A stretch of DNA of 64,000 nt from an uncultured Rhodospirillales bacterium (lineage in GTDB: Bacteria; Pseudomonadota; Alphaproteobacteria; Reyranellales; Reyranellaceae): NCBI GenBank assembly GCA_902825855.1, contig CADECW010000003.1, forward strand, positions 62,001 to 126,000, in the 5' to 3' direction. The notes below the pieces were generated by a model. The model worked only from the letters and a program-made list of their open reading frames with translations. It did not search any database and was not told the DNA's origin. The position numbers and the translations under genes were made by a program. This document shows, in pieces, positions 45,740-54,261 of the stretch (the stretch's first letter is position 1; each line of letters starts with the position of its first letter).

Positions 45740-45817
45740 GGAGGTCTCCCGAATGGATGCCAAGCTGCTATCGGCGTCGCGCTACGGTTTGGCGACAGTC
45801 CTGGTGAAACCGGGGGA

Positions 45818-45835
45818 ATGTCATCGGACTGTAAT
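45818..45835 (+). promoter_or_regulatory. Pho box upstream of the PhoX-family gene
   Basis: The sequence ATGTCATCGGACTGTAAT has TGTCAT, five bases, then TGTAAT. The consensus is CTGTCAT-N4-CTGTCAT, i.e. TGTCAT repeated every 11 bases. The only deviation in the second half-site is A for C. It lies 61 bp before the PhoX ATG and 78 bp before the divergent phytase-like start, so PhoB could activate one or both under phosphate limitation. Confidence 0.72.
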
Positions 45836-45896
45836 ATAGTTCGTTGCCATCCCTGCCGGCTTGGTCATCATTCTCTTGATGAGAGAAGGATGATCC

Positions 45897-47792
45897 ATGG
45901 TTGACGAAGACGAGGGCGTTTCTGCCTCCACCGAGGTCTCGATCGGTGACCTGATCGAGCGGCGCCTGTCGCGGCGCGGTGTGCTGTTCGGCCTGGCCGG
46001 CACCGCCTCGGCTGCGGCGTTGGGTGGTGGCGTGGCGGAAGCACAAGGTGGATCGCCGTCATCCTTCACCTTCAAGGAAGTGCCGCACGTCAACGATCCT
46101 ACCCATCACGTGCCGGACGACTACGAGGTGCAGGTGCTGATCCGCTGGGGCGACCCGCTGCTGCCCGGAGCCGTCGCCTACGATCCGGCCAGGCAGAGCG
46201 GCGCCACGCAGGCTTTGCAGTTCGGCTACAACAACGACTTTCTCGGCCTTCATCCCTTGCCGATGGGAAGCACGGCCGGCGACCGCTTCCTGATGGTGGT
46301 CAACCACGAATACACGAACTCCAACCTGATGCTGGCCGGCATCGGCGAAGGCCGCGAGGCGCGCCTGCGCGCCGACCAGCCGCAGGCCGAGATCGAGATG
46401 GCGGCCCACGGCGGCTCGGTGCTCGAGATCGCGCGCGAGGGGCGCCGATGGAAGGTCGTCGACGGGAGCCGCTACGCGCGGCGCATCGATGCCAATACGC
46501 CGATGCGCATCGCCGGTCCCGCGGCGGGCGATGCCAAGATGAAGACGTCGGCCGATCCCGCCGGCGCCAAGGTGCTGGGCATGTTCAACAACTGCGCCGG
46601 CGGCGAGACGCCGTGGGGTACGTGGCTGACCTGTGAGGAGAACTTTTACTACTATTTCTCGGGCGATGGCGCCAAGCATCCCGACCAGGTGCTGGCCAAA
46701 CGCTATGGCCTCGGACGTATCATGGCCTACGCCTGGGGGAAGTACTTCGACCGCTTCAACTTCGACAAGGAGCCGAACGAGCCCAACCGCTTCGGCTGGA
46801 TCGTCGAGATCGATCCCTACGATCCTCAATCGACGCCGGTGAAGCGCACGGCGCTCGGCCGGTTCGCCCACGAGGGCTGCCATCATGCCGTGGCGAAGGA
46901 CGGCCGCGTCGTCTGCTATATGGGCGACGATTCACGCATGGAGTACGTCTACAAGTTCGTGACGGCAAAGGCCTGGACCCCGAATGACCGAGCCGCCAAT
47001 CGCGACCTGCTCGACGAGGGTACGCTCTACGTGGCGCGCTTCGATGAAGGCGGCAAGGTCGTATGGCTGCCTCTGGTCCATGGGCAGGGGCCGCTGACGA
47101 CGGAGAACGGATTCGCGAGCCAGGCCGATGTGGTGATCAACGCCCGGCGTGCCGGCGATCTTCTGAAGGCCACGCCGATGGATCGGCCGGAGGACATCGA
47201 GCCCAACCGGATCAACGGCCGCGTCTATGTGGCGCTGTCCAACAACGGCGCGCGCAAGCCGGAGGAAGTGAACCCGGCCAATCCGCGCGCCAAGAACGAC
47301 CATGGCCATATCGTCGAGATCGCGCCCAAGGATGGCGATCACGCCGCCACCGAGGGCACTTGGGAGATTCTCATTGCCGCCGGCCAGCCCGGTAGACACG
47401 ACGGGACCAAGTACCATCCGGCGACCTCGGCGGACGGCTGGCTGACCTGCCCGGACAACGTAACCTTCGACAGCAAGGGCCGGCTGTGGATCGCCACCGA
47501 CAGCAGCGAGATCGCTGGCATCGCCGACGGGCTCTATGCCTGCGATGTGGCGGGCGACGGTCGGGCCTTGACGCGGCAGTTTTTTGCCGCGCCCAAGGGG
47601 GCGGAGGTCTGCGGTCCGACTTTCACGCCGGACGACCGCACGCTGTTCCTGGCCATCCAGCATCCCGGCGAAGGCAAGGGCTCGACTTTCGAGACGCCGT
47701 CGACGCGCTGGCCCGATTTCAAGGACGGCGCGCCGCCGCGGCCAGCGGTGATCGTCATCACCAGGAAGGATGGTGGACCGATCGGTTCCTGA
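45897..47792 (+). CDS. PhoX-family alkaline phosphatase-like protein, copy 1
   Basis: The 631-residue protein has a Tat signal with SRRGVLFGLAG at residues 25-35 and a periplasmic PhoX domain. Typical blocks are LIRWGDPL, MVVNHEYTNSN, AAHGGSVLEI, NNCAGGETPWGTWLTCEENFYYYF, VEIDPYDPQSTPVKRTALGRFAHEG and EGTWEI. By family knowledge PhoX is a calcium/iron-dependent phosphomonoesterase. An AGAAGGA site lies before the start, and a Pho box lies 61 bp further up. It is followed by a close paralogue after 96 bp. Confidence 0.9.
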   Translation: MVDEDEGVSASTEVSIGDLIERRLSRRGVLFGLAGTASAAALGGGVAEAQGGSPSSFTFKEVPHVNDPTHHVPDDYEVQVLIRWGDPLLPGAVAYDPARQSGATQALQFGYNNDFLGLHPLPMGSTAGDRFLMVVNHEYTNSNLMLAGIGEGREARLRADQPQAEIEMAAHGGSVLEIAREGRRWKVVDGSRYARRIDANTPMRIAGPAAGDAKMKTSADPAGAKVLGMFNNCAGGETPWGTWLTCEENFYYYFSGDGAKHPDQVLAKRYGLGRIMAYAWGKYFDRFNFDKEPNEPNRFGWIVEIDPYDPQSTPVKRTALGRFAHEGCHHAVAKDGRVVCYMGDDSRMEYVYKFVTAKAWTPNDRAANRDLLDEGTLYVARFDEGGKVVWLPLVHGQGPLTTENGFASQADVVINARRAGDLLKATPMDRPEDIEPNRINGRVYVALSNNGARKPEEVNPANPRAKNDHGHIVEIAPKDGDHAATEGTWEILIAAGQPGRHDGTKYHPATSADGWLTCPDNVTFDSKGRLWIATDSSEIAGIADGLYACDVAGDGRALTRQFFAAPKGAEVCGPTFTPDDRTLFLAIQHPGEGKGSTFETPSTRWPDFKDGAPPRPAVIVITRKDGGPIGS

Positions 47793-47805
47793 CGTCCGGA
47801 CGGAT

Positions 47806-47833
47806 CGTCATCGAAGTGAAACACCACCGTCAT
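47806..47833 (+). promoter_or_regulatory. Weak Pho-box-like direct repeat before the second PhoX gene
   Basis: CGTCAT occurs twice, 22 bases apart (47806 and 47828), which is two Pho-box periods. The middle unit is not a match. Suggestive at most. Confidence 0.25.
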
Positions 47834-47888
47834 CTCGCCATCGCTCGCAAGGTCTACCTCGGCCGCTTGATCGGCAGAGGAGAACGGG

Positions 47889-49820
47889 ATGGACCTGCGC
47901 AGCACCGGAAATATCGACCCTGAGGATGTCGGCTCCAACCCGAGCACCGAGCCCACCATAGGCGACCTGGTCGAGCGGCGCCTTGGCCGCCGCGCGGCTC
48001 TGCGCGGTGTGTTCGGAGCCGGTGCTGCCGCGGTTATCACGCACGAGCTTTTGGACAGCACGGCGCTCGCCCAGCCGACCGGTCCGTCGAGCCTCACTTT
48101 CAAGGAGGTGGCGCACGGCCTCGACAAGAATCAGCACGTCCCCGAGGGCTACGAGGCGCAGGTGTTGATTCGCTGGGGCGACCCGGTCGTTGCCGACGCA
48201 CCGGCCTTCGATCCCAACAACCAGACCGCGGCTGCTCAGGAAAAGCAGTTCGGCTACAACAACGACTTCATCGGCCTGCATCCGCTACCGGCCGGCAGCA
48301 CGACCGGCGATCGCTTCCTCATGGTCGTGAACCACGAATACACCGATCCCGGCCTGATGTTCGCAGGCCTGGGCTCGGGCCGCGACGTCAATCTCAAAGC
48401 CTCAAAGTCCCAGGTCGAGGTCGAGATGGCGGCGCACGGAGGCTCGGTCGTCGAAATCGTGCGCGAGGGTTCGGGCTGGAAGGTCGTCGGCAGCAAATAC
48501 GCCCGGCGCATCTCGGCCAACACGACGTTCGAAATTTCGGGTCCGGCCGCCGGCCATGACAAGCTCAAGACCTCGGCCGACCAGACCGGCCGCACGGCTG
48601 TCGGAATGCTGAACAACTGCGCCGGCGGCTCGACGCCGTGGGGCACCTGGCTGACCTGCGAGGAGAACTTCAACGGCTATTTCGGCGGCGACGTCGAAAG
48701 CATGCCCGACGCCAAGGCGTACAAGCGCTACGGCGTGTCGAAGGCTTCCCTCTATGCCTGGTACAAGTACGTCGACCGCTTCAATGTCGAAAAGGAGCCG
48801 AACGAGCCCAACCGCTTCGGCTGGGTCGTCGAGATCGATCCCTACGACCCCGAATCGACGCCGATCAAACGCACCGCGCTCGGTCGCTTCAAGCATGAAG
48901 GTTGCACGTACGCCATCGCCAAGGATGGTCGTGTGGTGCTCTACACCGGCGACGACGAGCGCTTCGACTATGTTTACAAATTCGTCACGGCCAAGCCGTG
49001 GAATCCCAACGACCGAGCCGCCAACAAGGATCTGCTGGACGACGGCACGCTCTTCGTGGCTCGCTTCAGCGACGACGGCAGGACGGAGTGGCTGCCGCTG
49101 GTGCACGGCCAGGGACCGCTGACGGCCGAGAACGGCTTTGCCAGCCAGGCCGACGTCGTGATCTACGCGCGAGTCGCGGCCGATCTCCTGAAGGCCACGC
49201 CGATGGACCGGCCCGAGGATATCGAGACCAACCCGGTGAGCGGACGCGTCTATGTCATGCTGACGAACAACACCAACCGCACCGAGCAGCAGGTGAACAA
49301 GCCGAACCCGGTGGCGCGCAACGCTCATGGCCATGTCATCGAGATCACGCCCAAGGACGGCGATCACGGCGCCACCGAGGGCACCTGGGCGATCTTCCTG
49401 GTCGGTGGCCGGCCCGGCATCGACCCGGCCGCGCGCTATCACCGCGGGGTGACGGAGAACGGCTGGCTGTCCTGCGTCGACAACTGCGCCTTCGACAGCA
49501 AGGGTCGCATCTGGATCGCGACGGACGGCGCACCGACGGCGGCCGGCATCGCCGACGGCCTCTACGGCGCCGACACTGCGGGTTACGGCCGAGGATTGAC
49601 GCGCTGCTTCTACCAGGCGCCGACCGGAGCCGAGGTCTGCGGTCCCCTCATTGCACCGGACGACAAGACGGTGTTCCTCGCCATCCAGCACCCCGGAGAG
49701 GATGCCGGCTCGACCTTCGAGAAGCCGTCGACGCGCTGGCCGGATTTCAAGGACGGCATGCCGCCGCGGCCTGCGGTGATCGCCATCGTGAAGAAGGACG
49801 GCGGCGCGATCGGGTCGTGA
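47889..49820 (+). CDS. PhoX-family alkaline phosphatase-like protein, copy 2
   Basis: The 643-residue protein has a Tat leader GRRAALRGVFGAG and the same blocks as the first copy: LIRWGDP, MVVNHEYTDP, AAHGGSVVEI, NNCAGGSTPWGTWLTCEENFN, VEIDPYDPESTPIKRTALGRFKHEG and the C-terminal STRWPDFKDGMPPRPAVIAI. The GGAGAACGGG site is good. The two copies arose by tandem duplication and are clearly diverged. Likely a periplasmic phosphatase with another substrate preference. Confidence 0.9.
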   Translation: MDLRSTGNIDPEDVGSNPSTEPTIGDLVERRLGRRAALRGVFGAGAAAVITHELLDSTALAQPTGPSSLTFKEVAHGLDKNQHVPEGYEAQVLIRWGDPVVADAPAFDPNNQTAAAQEKQFGYNNDFIGLHPLPAGSTTGDRFLMVVNHEYTDPGLMFAGLGSGRDVNLKASKSQVEVEMAAHGGSVVEIVREGSGWKVVGSKYARRISANTTFEISGPAAGHDKLKTSADQTGRTAVGMLNNCAGGSTPWGTWLTCEENFNGYFGGDVESMPDAKAYKRYGVSKASLYAWYKYVDRFNVEKEPNEPNRFGWVVEIDPYDPESTPIKRTALGRFKHEGCTYAIAKDGRVVLYTGDDERFDYVYKFVTAKPWNPNDRAANKDLLDDGTLFVARFSDDGRTEWLPLVHGQGPLTAENGFASQADVVIYARVAADLLKATPMDRPEDIETNPVSGRVYVMLTNNTNRTEQQVNKPNPVARNAHGHVIEITPKDGDHGATEGTWAIFLVGGRPGIDPAARYHRGVTENGWLSCVDNCAFDSKGRIWIATDGAPTAAGIADGLYGADTAGYGRGLTRCFYQAPTGAEVCGPLIAPDDKTVFLAIQHPGEDAGSTFEKPSTRWPDFKDGMPPRPAVIAIVKKDGGAIGS

Positions 49821-49871
49821 CGAAACGGCGAGGCTGCCTGCGCTTGGTCGCCTCGCCGACCGCCCGGACGC

Positions 49872-50840
49872 TCAGTCCATCTCGATGGCAACTGCTCTGG
49901 CAATACGCCGCCACCGTACGATCTCTTGGTCGACGAACAGGGAGAAGTCGGCGCGGCTTTCAGGTTCGACCTTTGCGCCCTGCTCTTCCCAGGATTGCCT
50001 GATGCCATCCGACAAGAGCGCTGCATCGACAGCCGCATGTATTCGATCGAGTATCGAGGTCGGCGTACCCTTCCTCGCAAATAGCCCGGTCCACGCAATC
50101 GCGCGGAAGTCGGTCAGTCCTGCCTCATCCATCGTAGGTACGTCCGGGAGAATGGACTCGCGACGTCGGGCGGCAATCCCCAGCACGCGCAATGTGCCGC
50201 TTCTGACGTGGCTCATGAGGTTTGCTACGGGATTGAAGATTCCTGCGACCTGCCCGCTCAACAGGTCCTGGATTGCAGGCGCACTACCACGATAAGGAAT
50301 GTGGTTCAGTTGGATATTGGCGCGATCCTCCAGAAGCTCGATCGCAAGATGGTTGACGGTGCCAATGCCAGACGAGCCGATGTTGATCGAGTTCGGCTGC
50401 CGGCCCACGACGTCGATGAATTGCTCGAGCGTCGTCACGTCGAGCACTGCCGGATTGATGACCAACGCCTGGGGAACCCGTGCGAAGGCGCTGATCGGTT
50501 CGAGGTCGTGCCTCAAGTCGAAACCCGAAGCGGGATAGATCAGAGAGGCATATGTATGGGCGGTGTTTCCGATCAGCATCGTGTAGCCGTCGGCACGGGC
50601 CCGCGAGACGATCGCTGCGCCAAGCGTTCCGCCTGCGCCGCTGCGGTTGTCCACAACCACCGATTGGTCAAGCGTAGCCGAGACATGGGCAGCGACAGGC
50701 CGCGCAAAGCCATCGTTCACACCCCCGGCAGCGAAGGGAACGATCCACGTGATCGGCTGCGTTGGCCAAGTGTCGGCACCGGCAAAACTGGTCGCGCTCA
50801 GTGCGCCTAGCCCGCCGAGGGCTGCTCTCCGGCCTAGCAA
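49872..50840 (-). CDS. Bug-family tripartite tricarboxylate transporter substrate-binding protein
   Basis: I prefer a TTG start at 50840 with GGGGGG six bases upstream; it gives 322 residues, typical for the family, and a Tat-like leader LGRRAALGGLGALSATSFAG. The frame is open to 51002, but that extension lacks a good site. The mature protein has the Bug pattern: WPTQPITWIVPFAAGGVNDGFARP, VVVDNRSGAGGTLGAAIVSR, ADGYTMLIGNTAHTY, NHIPYRGSAPAIQDLLSGQV and VPTMDEAGLTDFRAIAWTGLF. It binds a carboxylate solute in the periplasm. No TctAB genes are near, so it is an orphan receptor. Confidence 0.88.
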   Translation of the reverse strand: MLGRRAALGGLGALSATSFAGADTWPTQPITWIVPFAAGGVNDGFARPVAAHVSATLDQSVVVDNRSGAGGTLGAAIVSRARADGYTMLIGNTAHTYASLIYPASGFDLRHDLEPISAFARVPQALVINPAVLDVTTLEQFIDVVGRQPNSINIGSSGIGTVNHLAIELLEDRANIQLNHIPYRGSAPAIQDLLSGQVAGIFNPVANLMSHVRSGTLRVLGIAARRRESILPDVPTMDEAGLTDFRAIAWTGLFARKGTPTSILDRIHAAVDAALLSDGIRQSWEEQGAKVEPESRADFSLFVDQEIVRWRRIARAVAIEMD

Positions 50841-51005
50841 ATGAACCCCCCACTGTCCCCACCGTCGAACGTCCGACAGGGTTGCCGCACGGTCAACCAG
50901 CGATGCCGGAAAGTGGCTGGGGGATTGGCGAGTGGACGAGCGTCCCGAAGCCAACTTCCGACATCGATCCTTGACCGGTTGCCGGTCGGCGGCAACGTTC
51001 AACCG

Positions 51006-51200
51006 ATGTGGAAGATTGTAACCGGCGCAATGACGCTCGCGATGACGGCGTGCGCCTCGGTCCCCATGGATTCCCCTGCCGACAGCGCTGCGGGTAAGAC
51101 CTTTGCGCCGCCTCGCCCGGGAATGGCGTCGCTCTATGTCTATCGGACCGGCATTCTCGCAGGTGCCTATTCGATCGCAGTCACTCTAGCCGCGGCTTAG
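51006..51200 (+). pseudogene. Truncated DUF2846-type lipoprotein
   Basis: A 64-residue frame starts with a lipoprotein signal (lipobox-like MTAC near residue 16) and then reads KTFAPPRPGMASLYVYRTG, the opening of a DUF2846 domain. Normal members go on to a PVYVNGKKVG-type strand and run over 100 residues more. Here the frame ends with AYSIAVTLAAA and a stop that interlocks with the next gene. I read it as a remnant after a deletion. No rest of the domain was found downstream. Confidence 0.6.
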
Positions 51201-51541
51201 GGGACGTCGTTCAAGGCCGTGCGCTTGTCGGCGGCAAGGACGCGATCGAGTTGACCGTTGGCCCGTTTGAGGGCGCGGGCGAATACCTGCTTCTTCGCCG
51301 CTAGCCCGCGTTCGCGGTCCTGGCTGTCCGCTTCTTTTTCCTTGCGCGCGTCGGCCTTGCCGCGACGGACTCGGCGGCGGATCTGGCCTTTGAATCTGCC
51401 GCGTTGCTCGCGCAGCCAGCGCACCAGATCGAGCAGCTCTTCTCGCTGCAGGCTTGCGAGGCTCGGATAGTGGCTACGGGCAATGGGGTCGTATTCGTCG
51501 GCGGCGAGAAGCCGCCGTTCGTCAGCGATCGAGGTGCTCAT
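51197..51541 (-). CDS. Highly charged hypothetical protein
   Basis: The 114-residue protein starts MSTSIADERRLLAADEYDPIA. Most of the rest is one long Arg/Lys/Glu-rich helix region (LVRWLREQRGRFKGQIRRRVRRGKADARKEKEADSQDR), which may be a coiled coil or a nucleic-acid binding element. A DUF-type family is likely but I do not recognise one. It interlocks by its stop with the truncated lipoprotein gene. The start at 51541 has GGGAC upstream. Confidence 0.65.
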   Translation of the reverse strand: MSTSIADERRLLAADEYDPIARSHYPSLASLQREELLDLVRWLREQRGRFKGQIRRRVRRGKADARKEKEADSQDRERGLAAKKQVFARALKRANGQLDRVLAADKRTALNDVP

Positions 51542-51665
51542 GTCGGTCCCTCGGTTGGCGCGGCCAGTCTGACGCGGTTGCTACCGATTCGAGACTTACG
51601 CTCCTGCCCGGGCCATCGCAATCATCGAATCGCCTACTCTCATCTGGAGCGTAGGAAGAGATCGA

Positions 51666-52763
51666 TCACACGTTGAAGCGGAAATGGAAGACGTCGCCGT
51701 CCTTCACCATGTATTCCTTGCCTTCCAGGCGCAGCTTGCCGGCGTCGCGGGCACCGGCTTCGCCATTCAAGGTGACGTAGTCGTCGTAGGCGATGGTTTC
51801 GGCGCGGATGAAGCCCTTTTCGAAGTCGGTATGGATCACGCCGGCAGCCTCGGGCGCCTTGGCCTCGCGGCGCACGGTCCAGGCGCGTGCCTCCTTCGGG
51901 CCGACCGTGAAGAAGGTCACCAGGTCGAGGAGCTGGTAGCCGGCATGGACGACGCGGGCCAGGCCGGTCTCCTTGAGCCCGAGCGACGCCAGGTAGTCGC
52001 CCTGATCCTCAGGTGCCAGCTGAGCCACCTCGGCCTCGATGGCGGCCGAGATAACCACCGACGGCATGCCGCGCTTCCGGGCGTACTCCCCCGCCGCGGC
52101 GCTATGCTTGTTGCCGGTGGCGGCCGAGGCCTCCTCGACGTTCAGCACGTACATCATCGGCTTGGCGGTGATGAGCTGCAGGCGGGCGAAGACCGGGCGC
52201 TCCTCGGCAGTGAGTGCCGCCTCGCGCGCCGGTTTGCCGTCGCGCAAGGCGTCGAGCGCCTTCCTGACGACGGGGGACTCGACGGAAGCTTCCTTGTCGC
52301 CGCCCTTGGCGCGCTTCTCGAGATTGGGCAGCCGCTTTTCGAGGCTGTCGAGGTCGGCCAGCATCAGCTCCGTCTCGACGATCTCGGCATCGCGCACCGG
52401 GTCGACGCCGCCCGAGACGTGGGTGACGTCGCCATCCTCGAAGCAGCGCAGCACATGGGCGACGGCGTCGACCTCGCGGATGTTGGCCAGGAACTGGTTG
52501 CCCAGGCCTTCACCCCTGGAGGCGCCCTTCACCAGGCCGGCGATGTCGACGAATTCCAGCTGCGTGTTGATGATCTTGGCCGAGGCCGCGATGGCCGCGA
52601 GCTTGTCGAGCCGCAGATCGGGCACGGCGACGCGACCGACGTTGGGCTCGATGGTGCAGAACGGGTAGTTGGCCGCCTGCGCCGCCTGGGTGGCGGTGAG
52701 CGCATTGAACAGGGTCGACTTGCCGACATTGGGCAGGCCGACGATTCCGCAGTTGAAACCCAT
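51666..52763 (-). CDS. ychF: Redox-regulated ATPase YchF
   Basis: The 365-residue Obg-related protein has the P-loop GLPNVGKSTLFNALT (residues 7-21), the switch region VDIAGLVKGASRGEGLGNQFLANIREVDA, NVEE in place of the GTP-specific NKxD (so it prefers ATP) and the C-terminal TGS domain with HTDFEKGFIRAETIAYDDY. It binds the ribosome and is involved in translation stress. It starts one base after the pth stop; this gene order is common in alphaproteobacteria. Confidence 0.97.
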   Translation of the reverse strand: MGFNCGIVGLPNVGKSTLFNALTATQAAQAANYPFCTIEPNVGRVAVPDLRLDKLAAIAASAKIINTQLEFVDIAGLVKGASRGEGLGNQFLANIREVDAVAHVLRCFEDGDVTHVSGGVDPVRDAEIVETELMLADLDSLEKRLPNLEKRAKGGDKEASVESPVVRKALDALRDGKPAREAALTAEERPVFARLQLITAKPMMYVLNVEEASAATGNKHSAAAGEYARKRGMPSVVISAAIEAEVAQLAPEDQGDYLASLGLKETGLARVVHAGYQLLDLVTFFTVGPKEARAWTVRREAKAPEAAGVIHTDFEKGFIRAETIAYDDYVTLNGEAGARDAGKLRLEGKEYMVKDGDVFHFRFNV

Positions 52764-52764
52764 C

Positions 52765-53400
52765 TTACGCTTTCGACTCTTCGCTCGGTGGACGCTTTGC
52801 AGGGGGTTGGAGCGGCGGCGCGAGGTGCGCCACGCGGCTCATATAGCGTTCGTCGGCCTTGGCGCCACCTTCGACCAGCAGCGCCGATTCCTCGGCGAGC
52901 GCGTCCAGGAGCTTGGGCAGCCAGCCGGTCTTGGGGTCGCGCTCATCGGCCTCGAAGTCGCGCAGCACCCAGTGCAGCACCAGGTCCTTGTGGCCGGGAT
53001 GACCGATGCCGATACGAACCCGGCGATAGTCGTTGCCGACATGGGCGTCGATGTCGCGCAGGCCGTTATGGCCGCCGGCGCCGCCGCCCTTCTTCATGCG
53101 CACACGGCCGGGTGCCAGGTCGAGCTCGTCGTGGAACACCACGACGCGGTCGAGCGGGATCTTCAGGAAGCGCACGGCTTCGCCCACGGCTCTGCTCGAT
53201 TCGTTCATGAAGGTCATGGGTTTCAGCACCAGCGTGCGCTCCCCGCCGAGATGGCCTTCGGCCACCTCGCCGTTGAAACGCGAACGCCAGGACGAGAAGA
53301 CACGGCGGCGGACGATCTCGTCCACCGCCATGAATCCCACATTGTGCCGGTGCCCCGCATAGCGTGGCCCGGGATTGCCGAGCCCGACCAGCAGAAGCAT
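52765..53400 (-). CDS. pth: Peptidyl-tRNA hydrolase
   Basis: The 211-residue protein releases tRNA from stalled peptidyl-tRNA. It has the N-terminal GLGNPGPRYAGHRHNVGFMAVDEI with the catalytic His in HRHNVG. FMNESSRAVGEAVRFL and the catalytic Asp in VVFHDELDLAPGRVRMKKGGGAGGHNGLRDI follow. The end is a Pro/Glu-rich tail longer than in E. coli. It lies between ychF and rplY. Confidence 0.97.
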   Translation of the reverse strand: MLLLVGLGNPGPRYAGHRHNVGFMAVDEIVRRRVFSSWRSRFNGEVAEGHLGGERTLVLKPMTFMNESSRAVGEAVRFLKIPLDRVVVFHDELDLAPGRVRMKKGGGAGGHNGLRDIDAHVGNDYRRVRIGIGHPGHKDLVLHWVLRDFEADERDPKTGWLPKLLDALAEESALLVEGGAKADERYMSRVAHLAPPLQPPAKRPPSEESKA

Positions 53401-53427
53401 CGAACGTACGGACTGAAAGCCCGCCGG

Positions 53428-54177
53428 TTACTTCTTGGCCGGAGCCGGGGCCTTGGCACCGGCTGCCGCCGCCGCCGGCGCCGCGCCTGCAGCGGGAGCT
53501 GCACCCGCTGCCGGAGCCGCACCTGCTGCCGGAGCCGCGCCTTCGGCTGCCGCCGGAGCTGTCGCCGCTGCCGCAGCATCGGCCGCCGCCTGGGCTGCCG
53601 CCTCGCGCACCACGGTCGGCGCCGCGATCGAGGCCACGGTAGCGTTCTTGTCGCGCGCAACCACGCGGACGCCATCGGGTACCTTGAGGGCCGACAGATG
53701 GACCGAGTGGCCGATTTCGAGACCGGTCAGGTCGACCTCGAAGTACTCGGGAATGGTGGCGGGCTTGGTGCGCACGGTGATCTCGTGCAGCACGATGTTC
53801 AGCACGCCGCCGCGCTTGATGCCCGGCGCCGCCGATTCGTTCCTGAAGTGCACCGGCACCTGAACGGAAATGATCGAATCGGGCCCGACGCGCAGGAAGT
53901 CGAGATGCAGAGGCTTGTCCGTCACCGGATCGACCTGCACGTCGCGCGGCAGGACATCATAGCCCTGGCCCTCGACGTCGATCTTGAGCTGGTGATTGAA
54001 GAAGCCCTCCTTGTGCAGCTCGCGCTCGATCGATTTCGGCTCGACCGCGATCATCAGGGGGGGCTGCTTGTCGCCGTAGATCACGGCGGGAATGAGACCA
54101 TCGCGACGGCTGGAACGGGCGCCCCCTTTACCGGCCCGGTCCCGCTTCTTCGCGACGACCTTTGTCGTCTCTGCCAT
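53428..54177 (-). CDS. rplY: 50S ribosomal protein L25/general stress protein Ctc
   Basis: The 249-residue protein binds 5S rRNA. The N-terminal L25 domain shows RDRAGKGGARSSRRDGLIPAVIYGDKQPP and the Ctc-type C-terminal domain follows (VPVHFRNESAAPGIKRGGVLN, EYFEVDLTGLEIG). The last 70 residues are Ala/Pro low-complexity, with several PAAGA units ending AKAPAPAKK. Such tails vary between strains. It is 27 bp before pth on the same strand. Confidence 0.95.
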   Translation of the reverse strand: MAETTKVVAKKRDRAGKGGARSSRRDGLIPAVIYGDKQPPLMIAVEPKSIERELHKEGFFNHQLKIDVEGQGYDVLPRDVQVDPVTDKPLHLDFLRVGPDSIISVQVPVHFRNESAAPGIKRGGVLNIVLHEITVRTKPATIPEYFEVDLTGLEIGHSVHLSALKVPDGVRVVARDKNATVASIAAPTVVREAAAQAAADAAAAATAPAAAEGAAPAAGAAPAAGAAPAAGAAPAAAAAGAKAPAPAKK

Positions 54178-54261
54178 TTCAACTTCTCCTAAGGTTGCTG
54201 TTGCTCTCTCTCACTCGCGGCGTGGCCTCCAGGGGTGCCAATCGCCGGATCTCCTGTACTC

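Noticed and set aside
53470..53600. Short tandem repeats as a possible CRISPR
   Set aside because: Units are in the coding frame of L25 and give Ala/Pro residues; there are no unique spacers.
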